Part shown: one piece after another, positions 16,169 to 24,441 of the stretch
Position numbering within the stretch: the stretch's first letter is position 1
Layout: each line of letters begins with the position of its first letter
Assembly: GCA_019239965.1 (NCBI GenBank)
Contig: JAFAZC010000058.1
Coordinates: forward strand, 1 to 35,842
Reading direction: 5' to 3'
DNA from: Kutzneria sp.
GTDB taxonomy: Bacteria > Actinomycetota > Actinomycetes > Mycobacteriales > Pseudonocardiaceae
Length of the DNA stretch: 35,842 nucleotides
Program-made: the position numbers and the translations under genes
Notes under the pieces: generated by a model
Told to the model about the DNA's origin: nothing
Databases searched by the model: none
What the model saw: the letters and a program-made list of their open reading frames with translations, nothing else

Positions 16169-16213
16169 GCGGCCGTGCCGCTCGTCCCTGGCCGGGGCTG
16201 GCGGCACGGCCGC
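16169..16213. terminator. Perfect 13-bp hairpin downstream of the VOC gene
   Basis: GCGGCCGTGCCGC and GCGGCACGGCCGC (16169-16181 with 16201-16213, 19-nt loop) lie 16 nt past the stop of the minus-strand VOC gene. No U-run follows on either strand, so it may be a transcript-end or stability hairpin rather than a classical terminator. The rest of 16063-16228 shows no coding signal. Confidence 0.4.
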
Positions 16214-16228
16214 GAGTGGTGGACCGAG

Positions 16229-16597
16229 TCAGTCGTCGGACTTGCCGATGTTGACCGCACGCCCTTCCGGGTCGGTGACGGTGATGTAGCTCACGTGCGG
16301 GTCGTTGACGACATCGGACGCGGTGCCCCCGGCCGCTCTGACCGCCTTGAGTGTGGCGTCCAGATCGTCCGCCGTGAACCACACCGGATAGGCGGTGTCG
16401 GCTTCGCGCTCGAAGTCCGCCGCCTTGTGGACCGCGAGCCGGGTCCGCGCACCTGGGATCCCCATCTCCAGCCACCGGGCGCCGGGCCGCCACTCCGAGT
16501 CGGTCTCGGTGGTGAAGCCGAGTACGTCGACGAGGAACCGTCGCATGACCTCCTGATCCTTGACGTAGAGCGATGCGAAGGTGATGTGCTTGATCAT
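16229..16597 (-). CDS. VOC (glyoxalase/bleomycin-resistance fold) protein
   Basis: A 122-residue single-domain VOC protein: [15 protein letters not shown] at the start, [12 protein letters not shown], then [19 protein letters not shown] and [12 protein letters not shown] at the end. The ATG at 16597 is chosen because GAAAGG precedes it by 6 nt; an ATG two codons upstream overlaps that site. The usual C-terminal metal-ligand Glu is replaced in EGRAVNIG, so enzymatic activity cannot be assumed. The divergent space to ddl holds two palindromes, so expression is probably regulated. Substrate unknown. Confidence 0.85.
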   Translation of the reverse strand: MIKHITFASLYVKDQEVMRRFLVDVLGFTTETDSEWRPGARWLEMGIPGARTRLAVHKAADFEREADTAYPVWFTADDLDATLKAVRAAGGTASDVVNDPHVSYITVTDPEGRAVNIGKSDD

Positions 16598-16617
16598 TGC
16601 CATCCTTTCGGGTGAAA

Positions 16618-16649
16618 TATCCGCGGCGGATAGTATCCACATCGGATAC
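16618..16649. promoter_or_regulatory. Two adjacent palindromes between the VOC gene and ddl
   Basis: TATCCGC-G-GCGGATA (16618-16632) is a perfect 15-nt palindrome; directly beside it is GTATCC-N5-GGATAC (16633-16638 with 16644-16649). All four arms carry TATCC or its complement, so they look like two copies of one operator. They lie 21-52 nt upstream of the VOC ATG and 38-69 nt upstream of the ddl ATG. TetR-family sites often have this form. No regulator is encoded beside it. Confidence 0.5.
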
Positions 16650-16686
16650 AGTTTTGCCAAATCCGCTGGCCGGTAGGGTCGGCGCC

Positions 16687-17778
16687 ATGGATCAGTCCAA
16701 GAGAGTCCGGGTCGCGGTGGTGTTCGGTGGGCGCAGCACTGAACACGGGGTGTCGTGCGTCTCGGCCGGCAGCGTGCTCGCCAACCTCGACCCCGAGCGA
16801 TTCGAGGTGATCCCAGTCGGCATCACCCCCGGCGGCACGTGGGTGCTCGGCACCGGGGAGCAGGACAAGCTCGCCGTGACCGGCCGGCGGCTGCCCGAGG
16901 TGGACACCGGTGCCGCGCTGACCCTTGTCGGCGGTGGCCTGGTGGCACTCGAGCGAGGCCGCGAGGGCGAGATGCTCGGCGCGGTCGACGTGGTGTTTCC
17001 CGTGCTGCACGGCGCTTACGGTGAGGACGGCACGATCCAGGGGCTACTTGAGCTGGCCGACGTCCCCTACGTCGGAGCGGGGGTGCTGTCCAGCGCGGTG
17101 GCGATGGACAAGGAGTACGCCAAGAAGCTGTTCGCGGCCGACGGGCTGCCGATCGACGACTACGCGGTGCTGCGCCGTGGACAGACGACCCTGTCACCGG
17201 TCGAGCGGGACCGGCTCGGTCTTCCGGTGTTCGTCAAGCCGGCCCGCGCCGGTTCCTCCACCGGGATCTCCAAGGTCGAATCGTGGGACGAACTGGACGC
17301 CGCCATCGCCAACGCCCGCACCATCGATCCCAAGGTGCTTGTCGAGGCGGCCGTGGTCGGCCGCGAGATCGAGTGCGGTGTGCTCGAGTTCCCCGACGGA
17401 CGGGTGGAGGCCTCGCTGCCCGCGGAGGTCCGCGTCGTCGGCGACTCCGTCGACTGGTACGACTTCGACGCCAAGTATCTCGACACCGACCGGGTCTGTG
17501 AGTTCGACGTTCCCGCCAAGCTCGGCGACGAGACGACGGCCCGGCTGCGTGAGATGGCGGTGCGGGCTTTCAGGGCGCTGGACTGCCAGGGGCTCGCCAG
17601 GGTCGACTTCTTCGTCACCGCCGACGACGAGCTGATCGTCAACGAGGTCAACACCATGCCCGGGTTCACCTCGGTTTCGATGTACCCGAGGATGTGGGCG
17701 GTGACCGGGGTGGACTACCCGACGCTGCTGTCCACCCTCGTCGACACCGCGATCGCCAGGGGAACCGGTTTGCGCTGA
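16687..17778 (+). CDS. ddl: D-alanine--D-alanine ligase
   Basis: Joins two D-alanines for the peptidoglycan stem peptide, in the cytosol. The 363-residue ATP-grasp protein starts [17 protein letters not shown] and carries [37 protein letters not shown] and the metal/ATP block [16 protein letters not shown] near the C terminus. The ATG at 16687 is chosen because the conserved region starts seven residues later; the frame is open further upstream through the palindromes, which is not coding. The ribosome-binding site is weak (TAGGG about 11 nt upstream). Position between gpsA and thiL agrees with the mycobacterial ddl locus. Confidence 0.96.
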   Translation: MDQSKRVRVAVVFGGRSTEHGVSCVSAGSVLANLDPERFEVIPVGITPGGTWVLGTGEQDKLAVTGRRLPEVDTGAALTLVGGGLVALERGREGEMLGAVDVVFPVLHGAYGEDGTIQGLLELADVPYVGAGVLSSAVAMDKEYAKKLFAADGLPIDDYAVLRRGQTTLSPVERDRLGLPVFVKPARAGSSTGISKVESWDELDAAIANARTIDPKVLVEAAVVGREIECGVLEFPDGRVEASLPAEVRVVGDSVDWYDFDAKYLDTDRVCEFDVPAKLGDETTARLREMAVRAFRALDCQGLARVDFFVTADDELIVNEVNTMPGFTSVSMYPRMWAVTGVDYPTLLSTLVDTAIARGTGLR

Positions 17779-17789
17779 GCGGAGGCGCT

Positions 17790-17879
17790 TCACCGCAGTA
17801 CGGCGACCCAGGTCGTGGCGAGTGCGGCGACCGACAGCACACCGAGGACTGTGTGCAGGGCCGCCGTTGTGCGATGTCC
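17790..17879 (-). pseudogene. Remnant: C-terminal transmembrane helix of an unidentified membrane protein
   Basis: On the minus strand, between two in-frame stops, the sequence reads RTTAALHTVLGVLSVAALAT then TWVAVLR and TGA (17792-17790). It is one strong hydrophobic helix ending in a basic residue, as at the C terminus of small actinobacterial membrane proteins. There is no start codon or ribosome-binding site, and the frame is closed upstream by the stop of the ATPase remnant. Family not recognised. Confidence 0.4.
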
Positions 17880-18018
17880 TCACGCCCAGAGGACCGAGAT
17901 GGGTGCGACGGCGATGCGGTCGTCAAGCGCGAAAGCGCGGGGTCCCGGTGCGCAGCACGACACCGCCGTGAAACCGGTCCCCAAGTCCGTTGCGCAGCCA
18001 ACTCAGGTGCCGTGCGTG
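17880..18018 (-). pseudogene. Remnant: C-terminal end of a DUF4143-type AAA ATPase, frameshifted
   Basis: On the minus strand, ARHLSWLRNGLGDRFHGGVV then LRTGTPRFR is followed, one frame over, by DDRIAVAPISVLWA and a stop (17882-17880). This is the usual end of DUF4143-containing ATP-binding proteins (RHLRWLRDRLGDRF...GVVxHTG...DRIxAxPIxxLW). Removing one base near 17926-17928 would restore RFRLDDRI. The ATPase core is missing, and the fragment ends close to the inverted repeat at 18032. It is a decayed copy. Recognition is from memory of the family. Confidence 0.65.
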
Positions 18019-18031
18019 ATGTCGCGGTATA

Positions 18032-18068
18032 CCGTTCCGGAGGACCTCAGTGACCATTTCCGGAACGG
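18032..18068. repeat. Perfect 10-bp inverted repeat at the edge of a degraded region
   Basis: CCGTTCCGGA and TCCGGAACGG (18032-18041 with 18059-18068, 17-nt spacer) are exact inverted copies. The repeat lies next to the ATPase remnant and 51 nt from the DUF3515 stop. On the plus strand it is followed by TCATCACCTTTTG, so it could be a terminator for the ddl transcript or a scar of an inserted element. No target duplication was found. Confidence 0.5.
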
Positions 18069-18118
18069 AGTCATCACCTTTTGCGGACGCTTGTCAACAC
18101 CACGTGCCGCCCAGCCGG

Positions 18119-18688
18119 TCAGCCGGTGTTGGGCCGGATCGGCGCTGTCGGCAGCGCCGCGGCGACGGCGGCCGACACGTCCTGCACGGGGCCGCTGCCG
18201 GTGTCACCCGTCGTGGTCAGCGCCACATACACCGACCGGTCGACGACGTAGGAGGTGGCCGAGCCGTTCTCGCCGTTGATCTGCAGCCACTGCACACCGG
18301 ACACACCGATCAGCGGTGAGGTCTGCACCAGTTCGGGCGGCCGGCCGAGCCCACAGCGCAGCACCACCGGATCGTGCGCCGCGTCCCCCCAGGCCACCGT
18401 GGCCGGTGGCGCGGGATCCCGCAGCGCCCTGCGAGGCAGCCGAACGCCGTCCTCGGTCACCTGTGCCGGCAACGCCTTGAGCAGCGCGGCACAGGCCGGT
18501 GATCCGGAGTCCGGCGCGTCCACCGGCACCAGCGGCAGCGGGCCGGTCCTGTCCGCGGCCGCCGCCGACGGCGCCGGTGGCGTGCTCGCCGGCCCGCCGA
18601 TCAGGCCGACCACGGCCACCCCGATCGCCAGCAGGACGGGCAGGCCGACCGCCACGACGATCGCCGGTCTTGACAGAGCTGTTGGCAC
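18119..18688 (-). CDS. DUF3515 membrane-anchored protein
   Basis: A 189-residue protein of the actinobacterial DUF3515 family (Rv2980-like by position). Residues about 8-32 are one membrane helix or uncleaved signal; the rest is extracytoplasmic, with GSPACAALLKALP and VLRCGLGRPPEL, whose cysteines may form a disulfide, and WLQINGENGSATSYVVDRSVYVAL near the end. Function unknown. GTG start at 18688; no strong ribosome-binding site. It follows the RAM-domain gene by 12 nt on the same strand, so the two are probably cotranscribed. Confidence 0.85.
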   Translation of the reverse strand: MPTALSRPAIVVAVGLPVLLAIGVAVVGLIGGPASTPPAPSAAAADRTGPLPLVPVDAPDSGSPACAALLKALPAQVTEDGVRLPRRALRDPAPPATVAWGDAAHDPVVLRCGLGRPPELVQTSPLIGVSGVQWLQINGENGSATSYVVDRSVYVALTTTGDTGSGPVQDVSAAVAAALPTAPIRPNTG

Positions 18689-18700
18689 CCCACTAGTCCA

Positions 18701-18934
18701 TCACAGGTGGACCACCGGGCAGGTGAGCGTCCGCGTGATGCCGTCGACGTTCTGGATCTTGGCGACGACCAGCTGCCCGAGCTGGTCGACGGTCTCGGCC
18801 TCGGCGCGGACGATGACGTCGTACGGCCCGGTGACGTCCTCCGCGGTGGTCACCCCGGCTATGCCGGATATCTCACCTGCGACGGCAGCCGCCTTTCCGA
18901 CCTCGGTTTGGATCAATATGTACGCATGCACCAC
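18701..18934 (-). CDS. Stand-alone Lrp/AsnC ligand-binding (RAM) domain protein
   Basis: A 77-residue protein that is only the effector-binding domain of Lrp/AsnC regulators: VHAYILIQTEVGKAAAV, then GVTTAEDVTGPYDVIVRAEA and GITRTLTCPVVHL. There is no DNA-binding domain. Such proteins are well conserved next to thiL in actinobacteria and may form dimers or octamers that bind amino acids; their role is not established. Two adjacent GTG codons (18934 and 18931) are possible starts; GAAGGGG lies 6 nt before the first. Divergent from thiL. Confidence 0.88.
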   Translation of the reverse strand: MVHAYILIQTEVGKAAAVAGEISGIAGVTTAEDVTGPYDVIVRAEAETVDQLGQLVVAKIQNVDGITRTLTCPVVHL

Positions 18935-19032
18935 GGCGCGCCCCTTCGTCTCGATCGGCCGGCACGGGGTAGGAACGTGGGCAGAAACGTACCTCAGTTG
19001 AGGTCGGGGAGCGCCCACGAACGGAGGCAATA

Positions 19033-19998
19033 GTGCGTCCGGAGTCGCCGCGGGACGCGGAGACAGTCGCCGAAGCCGGTGAGTTCGGTCTCATCCGGCG
19101 GGTCACCAACGGCCGGCGTCAGCCCGCCTGGACGTTGCTCGGGCCCGGCGACGACGCCGCCGTCGTCGCCGCGCCCGACGGCAGGGTCGTGGCGACGACC
19201 GACGTGCTGGTCGCCGGTGTCCACTTTCGGCTGGACTGGTCCTCTCCGGAGCACGTCGGACGCAAGGCCGCGGCGGCCAACCTCGCCGACATCGCCGCGA
19301 TGGGGGCGGTGCCGACAGCGCTGCTCGTCGGGTTCGCCTGCCCGCCGGACACGCCGACCAGCCTCATCGACGGCGTGTCCGACGGGCTGTGGCGGGAGGC
19401 CGCACGGGCGGGGGCCGGGGTGGTCGGTGGCGACATGGTCAGCTGTGGCCAGCTGGTGATCTCCGTTACGGCGCTTGGCGACATGCGAGGACTCGCCCCG
19501 GTGACCCGTTCGGGTGCGGCGCCCGGTGACGTGCTCGCGGTGTGCGGCCGGCTCGGCTGGGCGGCGGCCGGACTGGCCGTGCTCGGCCGGGGATTCCGCT
19601 CGCCGGTGGCGATCGTCGGTGCGCACCAGGCGCCCGAGCCGCCGTACCTCGCCGGCCCACAGGCGGCCGAGGCGGGAGCCACCGCCATGCTGGACGTCTC
19701 CGACGGCCTGCTCGCCGACGTCGGACACATCGCCGAGGCGTCCGGGGTAGCCATCGACATTCGCACCGACCTGCTGCCCATGCACCAGCGGCTGATCGAC
19801 GTCGGTGCCGCGCTCGGCGCGAGCCCGCGGCACTGGATGTTGACCGGCGGTGAGGACCACGCGTTCGCGGCGACGTTCCCCGAACCGGCCGACGTGCCCG
19901 AGGAGTGGACGACGATCGGCACGGTCCGGCGCGGTTCCGGTGTCACCGTCGACGGTCGTGTCTACCAGGAGACAAGCGGCTGGGAACACTGGCGATGA
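19033..19998 (+). CDS. thiL: Thiamine-monophosphate kinase
   Basis: Phosphorylates thiamine monophosphate to the cofactor thiamine diphosphate. The 321-residue PurM/AIR-synthase-like protein has LGPGDDAAVV (about 36-45), TTDVLVAGVHFRLDW, KAAAANLADIAAMGA, GGDMVSC and MLDVSDGLLADVGHIAE, the ordered ATP- and metal-site blocks of ThiL, then TGGEDHAF. GTG at 19033 with GGAGG 5 nt upstream. The end is followed after 45 nt by the carbonic-anhydrase-like gene in the same direction. Confidence 0.95.
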   Translation: MRPESPRDAETVAEAGEFGLIRRVTNGRRQPAWTLLGPGDDAAVVAAPDGRVVATTDVLVAGVHFRLDWSSPEHVGRKAAAANLADIAAMGAVPTALLVGFACPPDTPTSLIDGVSDGLWREAARAGAGVVGGDMVSCGQLVISVTALGDMRGLAPVTRSGAAPGDVLAVCGRLGWAAAGLAVLGRGFRSPVAIVGAHQAPEPPYLAGPQAAEAGATAMLDVSDGLLADVGHIAEASGVAIDIRTDLLPMHQRLIDVGAALGASPRHWMLTGGEDHAFAATFPEPADVPEEWTTIGTVRRGSGVTVDGRVYQETSGWEHWR

Positions 19999-20043
19999 CG
20001 GTCGCGGGCCCATGCGAGCCGGACACCGGAGAGGACGGACATC

Positions 20044-20577
20044 ATGCCGATATACGCCCTCGGCGAGCACGAGCCGCGGATCCACGCCGAGGCGTACGTG
20101 CATCCGGACGCCACCGTGATCGGTGATGTCACGATCGGGCGATCCGCCTCGGTGTGGCCGCACGCGGTGCTGCGGGGCGACTACGGGTCGATCACGGTGG
20201 GGGAGCGGACCAGCGTGCAGGACGGCACAGTCGTGCACTGCACCCAGTTCCATCCGACGGTGATCGGCCCCGACTGTGTCGTTGGCCACAACGCCCACAT
20301 CGAAGGCGCCACCATCGGTGCCGGCTGCCTGATCGCCTCGGGTTCGGTCCTGCTCAACGGTGCCGTTGTCGCCGACGGGGCCGTTGTCGGTGCCGGTGCT
20401 GTCGTGTCGTTCGGTGGTCAGGTCCCGCCGCGGCGCATGGCCCTCGGTGTGCCGGCGAGGATCCGCGAGGGATACGAGGTTCCCGCGGGCGCGGTCGAGG
20501 ACGTCGTGCGGATGTACGTGGCGAACGCCCAGCGATACCGGCACGAACTGCGCCGAATCGACTACCCTTTCGGATGA
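20044..20577 (+). CDS. Gamma-carbonic-anhydrase-fold left-handed beta-helix protein
   Basis: A 177-residue hexapeptide-repeat protein of the gamma-carbonic-anhydrase/PaaY group. Repeats such as VIGDVTIGRSASVWPHAVLR run through residues about 18-140; a C-terminal helix (about 147-172) packs on the helix. H65 (TVVHC) and H82 (VGHNAH) fit two zinc ligands. In the usual GHGAxLHG block the third ligand is His; here the block is GHNAHIEG, with Glu87 in that place and His85 two residues earlier. Activity as a carbonic anhydrase is thus uncertain. ATG at 20044; GGAGAGGA upstream supports it. Confidence 0.85.
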   Translation: MPIYALGEHEPRIHAEAYVHPDATVIGDVTIGRSASVWPHAVLRGDYGSITVGERTSVQDGTVVHCTQFHPTVIGPDCVVGHNAHIEGATIGAGCLIASGSVLLNGAVVADGAVVGAGAVVSFGGQVPPRRMALGVPARIREGYEVPAGAVEDVVRMYVANAQRYRHELRRIDYPFG

Positions 20578-20593
20578 CACTGGAGGGGGCGTT

Positions 20594-21547
20594 GTGCGGG
20601 CAGCCGAAAACGATCCGTTACCGGATGCGTTGGTACTGCCGGCCCAGGTCGACGCGCTCCCGCCGATCACTCATTCCCAGGTTCCGCGGCCGATCCGCGT
20701 GCTCGGCGCGCTGGCGGCCGTCGTGGTGTCCGGGTGGATCGCGCTGTGGCTGGTGTTGATCCTCTCCGCCGCGGTGCTGGCCGCTGCCGGCGTCAGCCTG
20801 CTGCGTGCCGACAACGCGCGGACAGTGCGCAAGGCGGAACTGGTCGACCTCGTCGCCCGGCGGGCGCCGCGACGCGGGGTGTGGGCGCAGGTGCGGTGGT
20901 ACAGCCCCGGCGGGACAGTGCTGCCGGAGGTTTCGGTCGCGGCCGAACGGGGAGCGGAGATCGAGCAGCTGTTCGGCCTGCCCGTCGGGATGGACCTCGG
21001 TGAGCTGCGGGTCGATGGGGAGCCGACACCGGCCACCGTGTTGGGCGAGGTCGACAGCGGTGGCGTTGGCGTGATCGTCTTCGATGGAAGCGCCGCCGCG
21101 TTGCCACTGTCCCCACCCCATGAACCGAGGGGTCGTAGGTTCTTGCGGCCGAGACAGTTCGGACACGTGTTCGCCGAGCCGGCCGGCGACCTCGAGGTGG
21201 TGACGAGGCTGGTGCGACGGCGCCATGCGGCCGAAGCGGCCGCATGGCTGGCGTCCGGTCCCGACTGGACCGACGTCCGCCTGCTTCCGGTACGCGGCCA
21301 GCCGACGAGAGCCGTACTCGCCGATCCGGAGGCTGGCACACTTCTCGCGCACGTCACGCTGCCGTGGCGGGCACGTCGGCTGGCGACCCGCCCGCTGGCC
21401 ACACTGCTTGCCGTGCGGTCGGGATGGCGAGTGGACCCACGCGGCCGGCGCGATGACGTGGAGGCGCTGCTCTATGGCCCCGATTGGCCGGTCGTGGTAC
21501 TCACCACGGTGAAGGGCGGTCACCGTCCGCCACAAGATCCCCCCTAG
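20594..21547 (+). CDS. Unknown single-pass or hairpin membrane protein
   Basis: A 317-residue protein I do not recognise. A Pro-rich N terminus (about 1-35) is followed by a long hydrophobic stretch at about 36-69 that could form one long or two short membrane helices. The remaining about 250 residues are soluble, rich in Arg, Gly and Trp, with LVARRAPRRGVWAQVRWYSP, VGVIVFDGSA and SGPDWTDVRLLPV. The GTG at 20594 has GGAGG 7 nt upstream; the frame is open upstream inside the preceding gene, which is not coding. It lies between the carbonic-anhydrase-like gene and ung on the same strand. Confidence 0.75.
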   Translation: MRAAENDPLPDALVLPAQVDALPPITHSQVPRPIRVLGALAAVVVSGWIALWLVLILSAAVLAAAGVSLLRADNARTVRKAELVDLVARRAPRRGVWAQVRWYSPGGTVLPEVSVAAERGAEIEQLFGLPVGMDLGELRVDGEPTPATVLGEVDSGGVGVIVFDGSAAALPLSPPHEPRGRRFLRPRQFGHVFAEPAGDLEVVTRLVRRRHAAEAAAWLASGPDWTDVRLLPVRGQPTRAVLADPEAGTLLAHVTLPWRARRLATRPLATLLAVRSGWRVDPRGRRDDVEALLYGPDWPVVVLTTVKGGHRPPQDPP

Positions 21548-21556
21548 GATTTCGCC

Positions 21557-22234
21557 ATGACATCTCGTTCGTTGAGCGACACCGTGGAGGCCGGCTGGGC
21601 GCAGGCGCTCGCACCGGTGACCGAGCGCATCGCCGCGATGGGAGATTTCCTGCGGGCCGAAGTCGCCGCCGGCCGCAAGTACCTGCCGTCCGGGGACAAC
21701 GTGCTGCGCGCGTTCCGGCAGCCCTTCCGCGAGGTGCGGGTGCTGATCGTCGGACAGGATCCCTACCCGACACCGGGCCACGCCGTGGGGCTGAGTTTCT
21801 CGGTCGCGCCCGACGTGCGGCCCATTCCGCGCAGCCTGGAGAACATCTTCCAGGAACTCCAGTCGGACCTGGATGTTCCCAGGCCCTCCAACGGAGATCT
21901 CACGCCGTGGACGAAGCAAGGAGTGCTGTTGCTCAACAGGGCGCTCACGGTTCAACCCGGCCGCCCCAACTCGCACCGGGGCAAGGGGTGGGAGGAAGTC
22001 ACCGACCAGGCGATCAAGGCACTGGCTGAGCGCGGCGGGCCACTGGTGGCCATTCTGTGGGGCAGCAATGCGCGCGGCCTCGCCCCGTTGCTCGCCGGGG
22101 TGCCCAGTATCCAGTCCGTGCACCCGAGCCCGATGTCGGCCGACCGCGGGTTCTTCGGGTCCCGGCCGTTTAGTCGGGCCGACGAACTCTTGGCACGCCA
22201 GGGAGGCGATCCGATCGACTGGAAACTGCCGTGA
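21557..22234 (+). CDS. ung: Uracil-DNA glycosylase, family 1
   Basis: Removes uracil from DNA in base-excision repair. The 225-residue protein has the water-activating motif [18 protein letters not shown] (catalytic D68), LLLNRALTV, the AILWGSNAR strand and the minor-groove loop HPSPMS (H189 at the catalytic position) followed by [11 protein letters not shown]. Length and motifs match family 1 UDG. The ATG at 21557 is 9 nt after the unknown membrane-protein gene; no strong ribosome-binding site is visible. Its stop overlaps the next gene. Confidence 0.96.
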   Translation: MTSRSLSDTVEAGWAQALAPVTERIAAMGDFLRAEVAAGRKYLPSGDNVLRAFRQPFREVRVLIVGQDPYPTPGHAVGLSFSVAPDVRPIPRSLENIFQELQSDLDVPRPSNGDLTPWTKQGVLLLNRALTVQPGRPNSHRGKGWEEVTDQAIKALAERGGPLVAILWGSNARGLAPLLAGVPSIQSVHPSPMSADRGFFGSRPFSRADELLARQGGDPIDWKLP

Positions 22235-23121
22235 GCGGTTCGCGGCGTTCCAGCGATTTACCGTCGGCCCCGAAATCGAATCCGGGCGCCGATGTGCCCA
22301 GAGTGGCCGCGTTGCACTGCTACCCCGTCAAGGGATGCGCCGGTATCTCGGTGCCCGACGCGGTCGTGACGCCGGCAGGCCTCGCCCACGACCGCGGTTT
22401 CATGGTCGTTGACACCGATGGGGTGTTCCGCAGCCAACGACGGGATCCGCGGCTGGCTCTCGTCCGCCCCCGAGTCAGCGCCGACGGCGGGCAACTGACG
22501 CTGTCCGCGGACGGTGTCAGCCCGGTGCGGGTGACCGTGGATCTCCTGGCCGCCCGCCGTGAGGTGTTCCTTTTCGGCACGTCTTACCGAGGAATCGATC
22601 AGGGCGATACGGCTGCCGAATGGCTGTCGGAGGTGCTCGGCGTGCCGAGCAGGCTCGTGCGGGTGCCGCCGGAACACCATCGGGTCACTGACGGCCGGAT
22701 ACCGGGTACCGCCGGCTATGCCGACAGCGGTGCGGTGCACCTTCTGTCGGTGGCCTCGGTGACCGTGTTGAACGAGCGCATCGCCGCATGGGGGGCGAAA
22801 CCGGTGTCCATGGGGCGGTTCCGTCCCAACATCGTTGTCGATGGTTGGCGTGAGCCGCACGTGGAGGACCAGGCTCGCCGGATCGTGATCGGCGAAGTCG
22901 AGCTGGGCTACACCAAGCTCGCCATCCGCTGCGCCGTCACCATGGTCGATCAAGACGTGGGCGCGAAGGCCGGGCCCGAACCTCTCCGCACTCTCGCGGA
23001 CTACCGTCGCGCGGCCCAGGGCGGTGTCGCCTTCGGCGCCAAGTTCGCCGTACTACGCACGGGAAAGCTGTCCGTCGGCGACGAGGTGACAGTCACCTCC
23101 CGGGGGGACTCCGAGTTGTGA
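22231..23121 (+). CDS. MOSC-domain protein with N-terminal beta-barrel
   Basis: A 296-residue protein like YcbX/mARC. An N-terminal MOSC_N barrel ([13 protein letters not shown] at about 27-39, [10 protein letters not shown] about 51-60) is followed by the MOSC domain with [11 protein letters not shown] and [13 protein letters not shown], whose cysteine is the expected molybdenum-cofactor ligand. Such proteins bind Mo-cofactor and reduce N-hydroxylated compounds, or transfer sulfur. The GTG at 22231 overlaps the ung stop by 4 nt (GTGA), so translation is coupled; detoxification of N-hydroxylated bases is a possible link with Ung but is only inferred. Confidence 0.87.
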   Translation: MSGSRRSSDLPSAPKSNPGADVPRVAALHCYPVKGCAGISVPDAVVTPAGLAHDRGFMVVDTDGVFRSQRRDPRLALVRPRVSADGGQLTLSADGVSPVRVTVDLLAARREVFLFGTSYRGIDQGDTAAEWLSEVLGVPSRLVRVPPEHHRVTDGRIPGTAGYADSGAVHLLSVASVTVLNERIAAWGAKPVSMGRFRPNIVVDGWREPHVEDQARRIVIGEVELGYTKLAIRCAVTMVDQDVGAKAGPEPLRTLADYRRAAQGGVAFGAKFAVLRTGKLSVGDEVTVTSRGDSEL

Positions 23122-23211
23122 TGCCAAGCGGAGACTGGTTCCCCTGAGCCGGTGTCCCGCCGGGACTCCGTGGCGGACCGCTCGTCGCACGGTCAAGGGA
23201 AGGAGATGCCC

Positions 23212-24441
23212 ATGGTGACGGTGGTACTGCTTGGCACCTTGGACACCAAGGCTGACGAGTACGGCTACGTACGCGATCGGTTGGTGGACCTGGGGTGCGA
23301 GGTGCTCATGGTGGACGCCGGTGTCCTGGCGGAGCCGGGGCTGCCCCCGGACATCGACCGCACGAGCGTCGCCCGAGCCGGCGGTGTCGACATCACGAGT
23401 CTCGCCGCCGACGGCGACCGGGGAGCTGCGGTGGCCGCCATGGCCGACGGTGCCGCCGAGGTGCTGTGCCGGCTGTGGCGCGAACGGCGGCTCGACGCGG
23501 TGCTCGCGCTGGGTGGCTCCGGCGGCACCTCGATTGGGACCCGCGCGATGCGCGCACTGCCGACCGGGGTGCCGAAGGTGATGGTGTCGACCATGGCCTC
23601 GGGAAACACCCGGCCTTACGTTGGTGCCAGTGACGTGACGATGATGTACCCGATCGTCGATATCGCCGGTATCAACCCGATCTCGGCGCGCATCCTGGAC
23701 AACGCGGCCGCCGCCGCGGCCGGCATGGCCCGAGCACCGCGCACCGTGGTCACCGATGACCGGCCGATGATCGGTACCTCCATGGTTGGGCTCACCATGC
23801 CGTGCGTGAACGCACTGCGCGAACGGTTGGAGAGCCACGGATACACCGTCCTGACGTTTCACGCCACCGGGGCCGGCGGCGAGGCGTTGGAGGCGTTGGC
23901 TGAGGAGGGCCATCTGGTCGCAGTGGCGGATGTGACGCCCACCGAACTGGCTGACGATCTCGCGGGCGGTACCTGTTCGGCAGGCCCGAACCGGCTGACC
24001 GCGGCGGGGCGGCGCGGCATCCCCCAGGTGGTCTCGCTCGGAGCGCTCGACATGGTCAACTTCGGGCCGCCCGACATGATTCCTGAGCGCTACCGGGGAA
24101 GGCTGTGTCATGCGCACAACCCGACCATCACGCTGATGCGGACCAGCCCGGCCGAGTGTGCCGAACTGGGCCGTCGGATCGCGGCCAAGCTCAACGCCGC
24201 AACTGGGCCAGTCGCCCTGTTCGTGCCGGCCGGCGGACTGTCGGCGATTTCGGCGCCGGGCGGTCCCTTTCATGACGAACAGGCCGATCGCGCACTGGTG
24301 GACTCGCTGTTGACCGGCCTTCGACCCGAGGTCGCCGTGCGCCGGGTCGACGCCGGCGCGGCGGACCCGGGCCTCGGCGAGGCGATGGCGGACACGCTGC
24401 ATCAGATGTGCCTGTCGAACGCGAGGGAGCAGCGCGCATGA
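23212..24441 (+). CDS. Tm-1-like ATP-binding protein (UPF0261)
   Basis: A 409-residue homologue of the N-terminal ATP-binding half of the plant Tm-1 resistance protein. Blocks seen: VVLLGTLDTKADEYGYVRD near the start, ALGGSGGTSIGTRAMRALP (about 97-115), KVMVSTMASGNTRPYVGASD, and FVPAGGLSAISAPGGPFHD near the end. The ATG at 23212 is preferred because GAAGGAG lies 6 nt upstream; an ATG two codons earlier overlaps that site. The next gene (TIM-barrel protein) overlaps by 4 nt and corresponds to the C-terminal half of Tm-1. Biochemical reaction unknown; an ATP-dependent step in small-molecule breakdown is a guess from context. Confidence 0.87.
   Translation: MVTVVLLGTLDTKADEYGYVRDRLVDLGCEVLMVDAGVLAEPGLPPDIDRTSVARAGGVDITSLAADGDRGAAVAAMADGAAEVLCRLWRERRLDAVLALGGSGGTSIGTRAMRALPTGVPKVMVSTMASGNTRPYVGASDVTMMYPIVDIAGINPISARILDNAAAAAAGMARAPRTVVTDDRPMIGTSMVGLTMPCVNALRERLESHGYTVLTFHATGAGGEALEALAEEGHLVAVADVTPTELADDLAGGTCSAGPNRLTAAGRRGIPQVVSLGALDMVNFGPPDMIPERYRGRLCHAHNPTITLMRTSPAECAELGRRIAAKLNAATGPVALFVPAGGLSAISAPGGPFHDEQADRALVDSLLTGLRPEVAVRRVDAGAADPGLGEAMADTLHQMCLSNAREQRA

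Noticed and set aside
20618-22123. A 1.5-kb minus-strand open frame across the unknown membrane protein and ung
   Set aside because: Its product is Arg/Gly/His-rich without motifs, and the plus strand carries ung with full motifs.
23132-23160. GTCCC-N3-GGGAC symmetry upstream of the Tm-1-like gene as an operator
   Set aside because: Arms of 5 bp in GC-rich DNA are expected by chance; no promoter element is near it.
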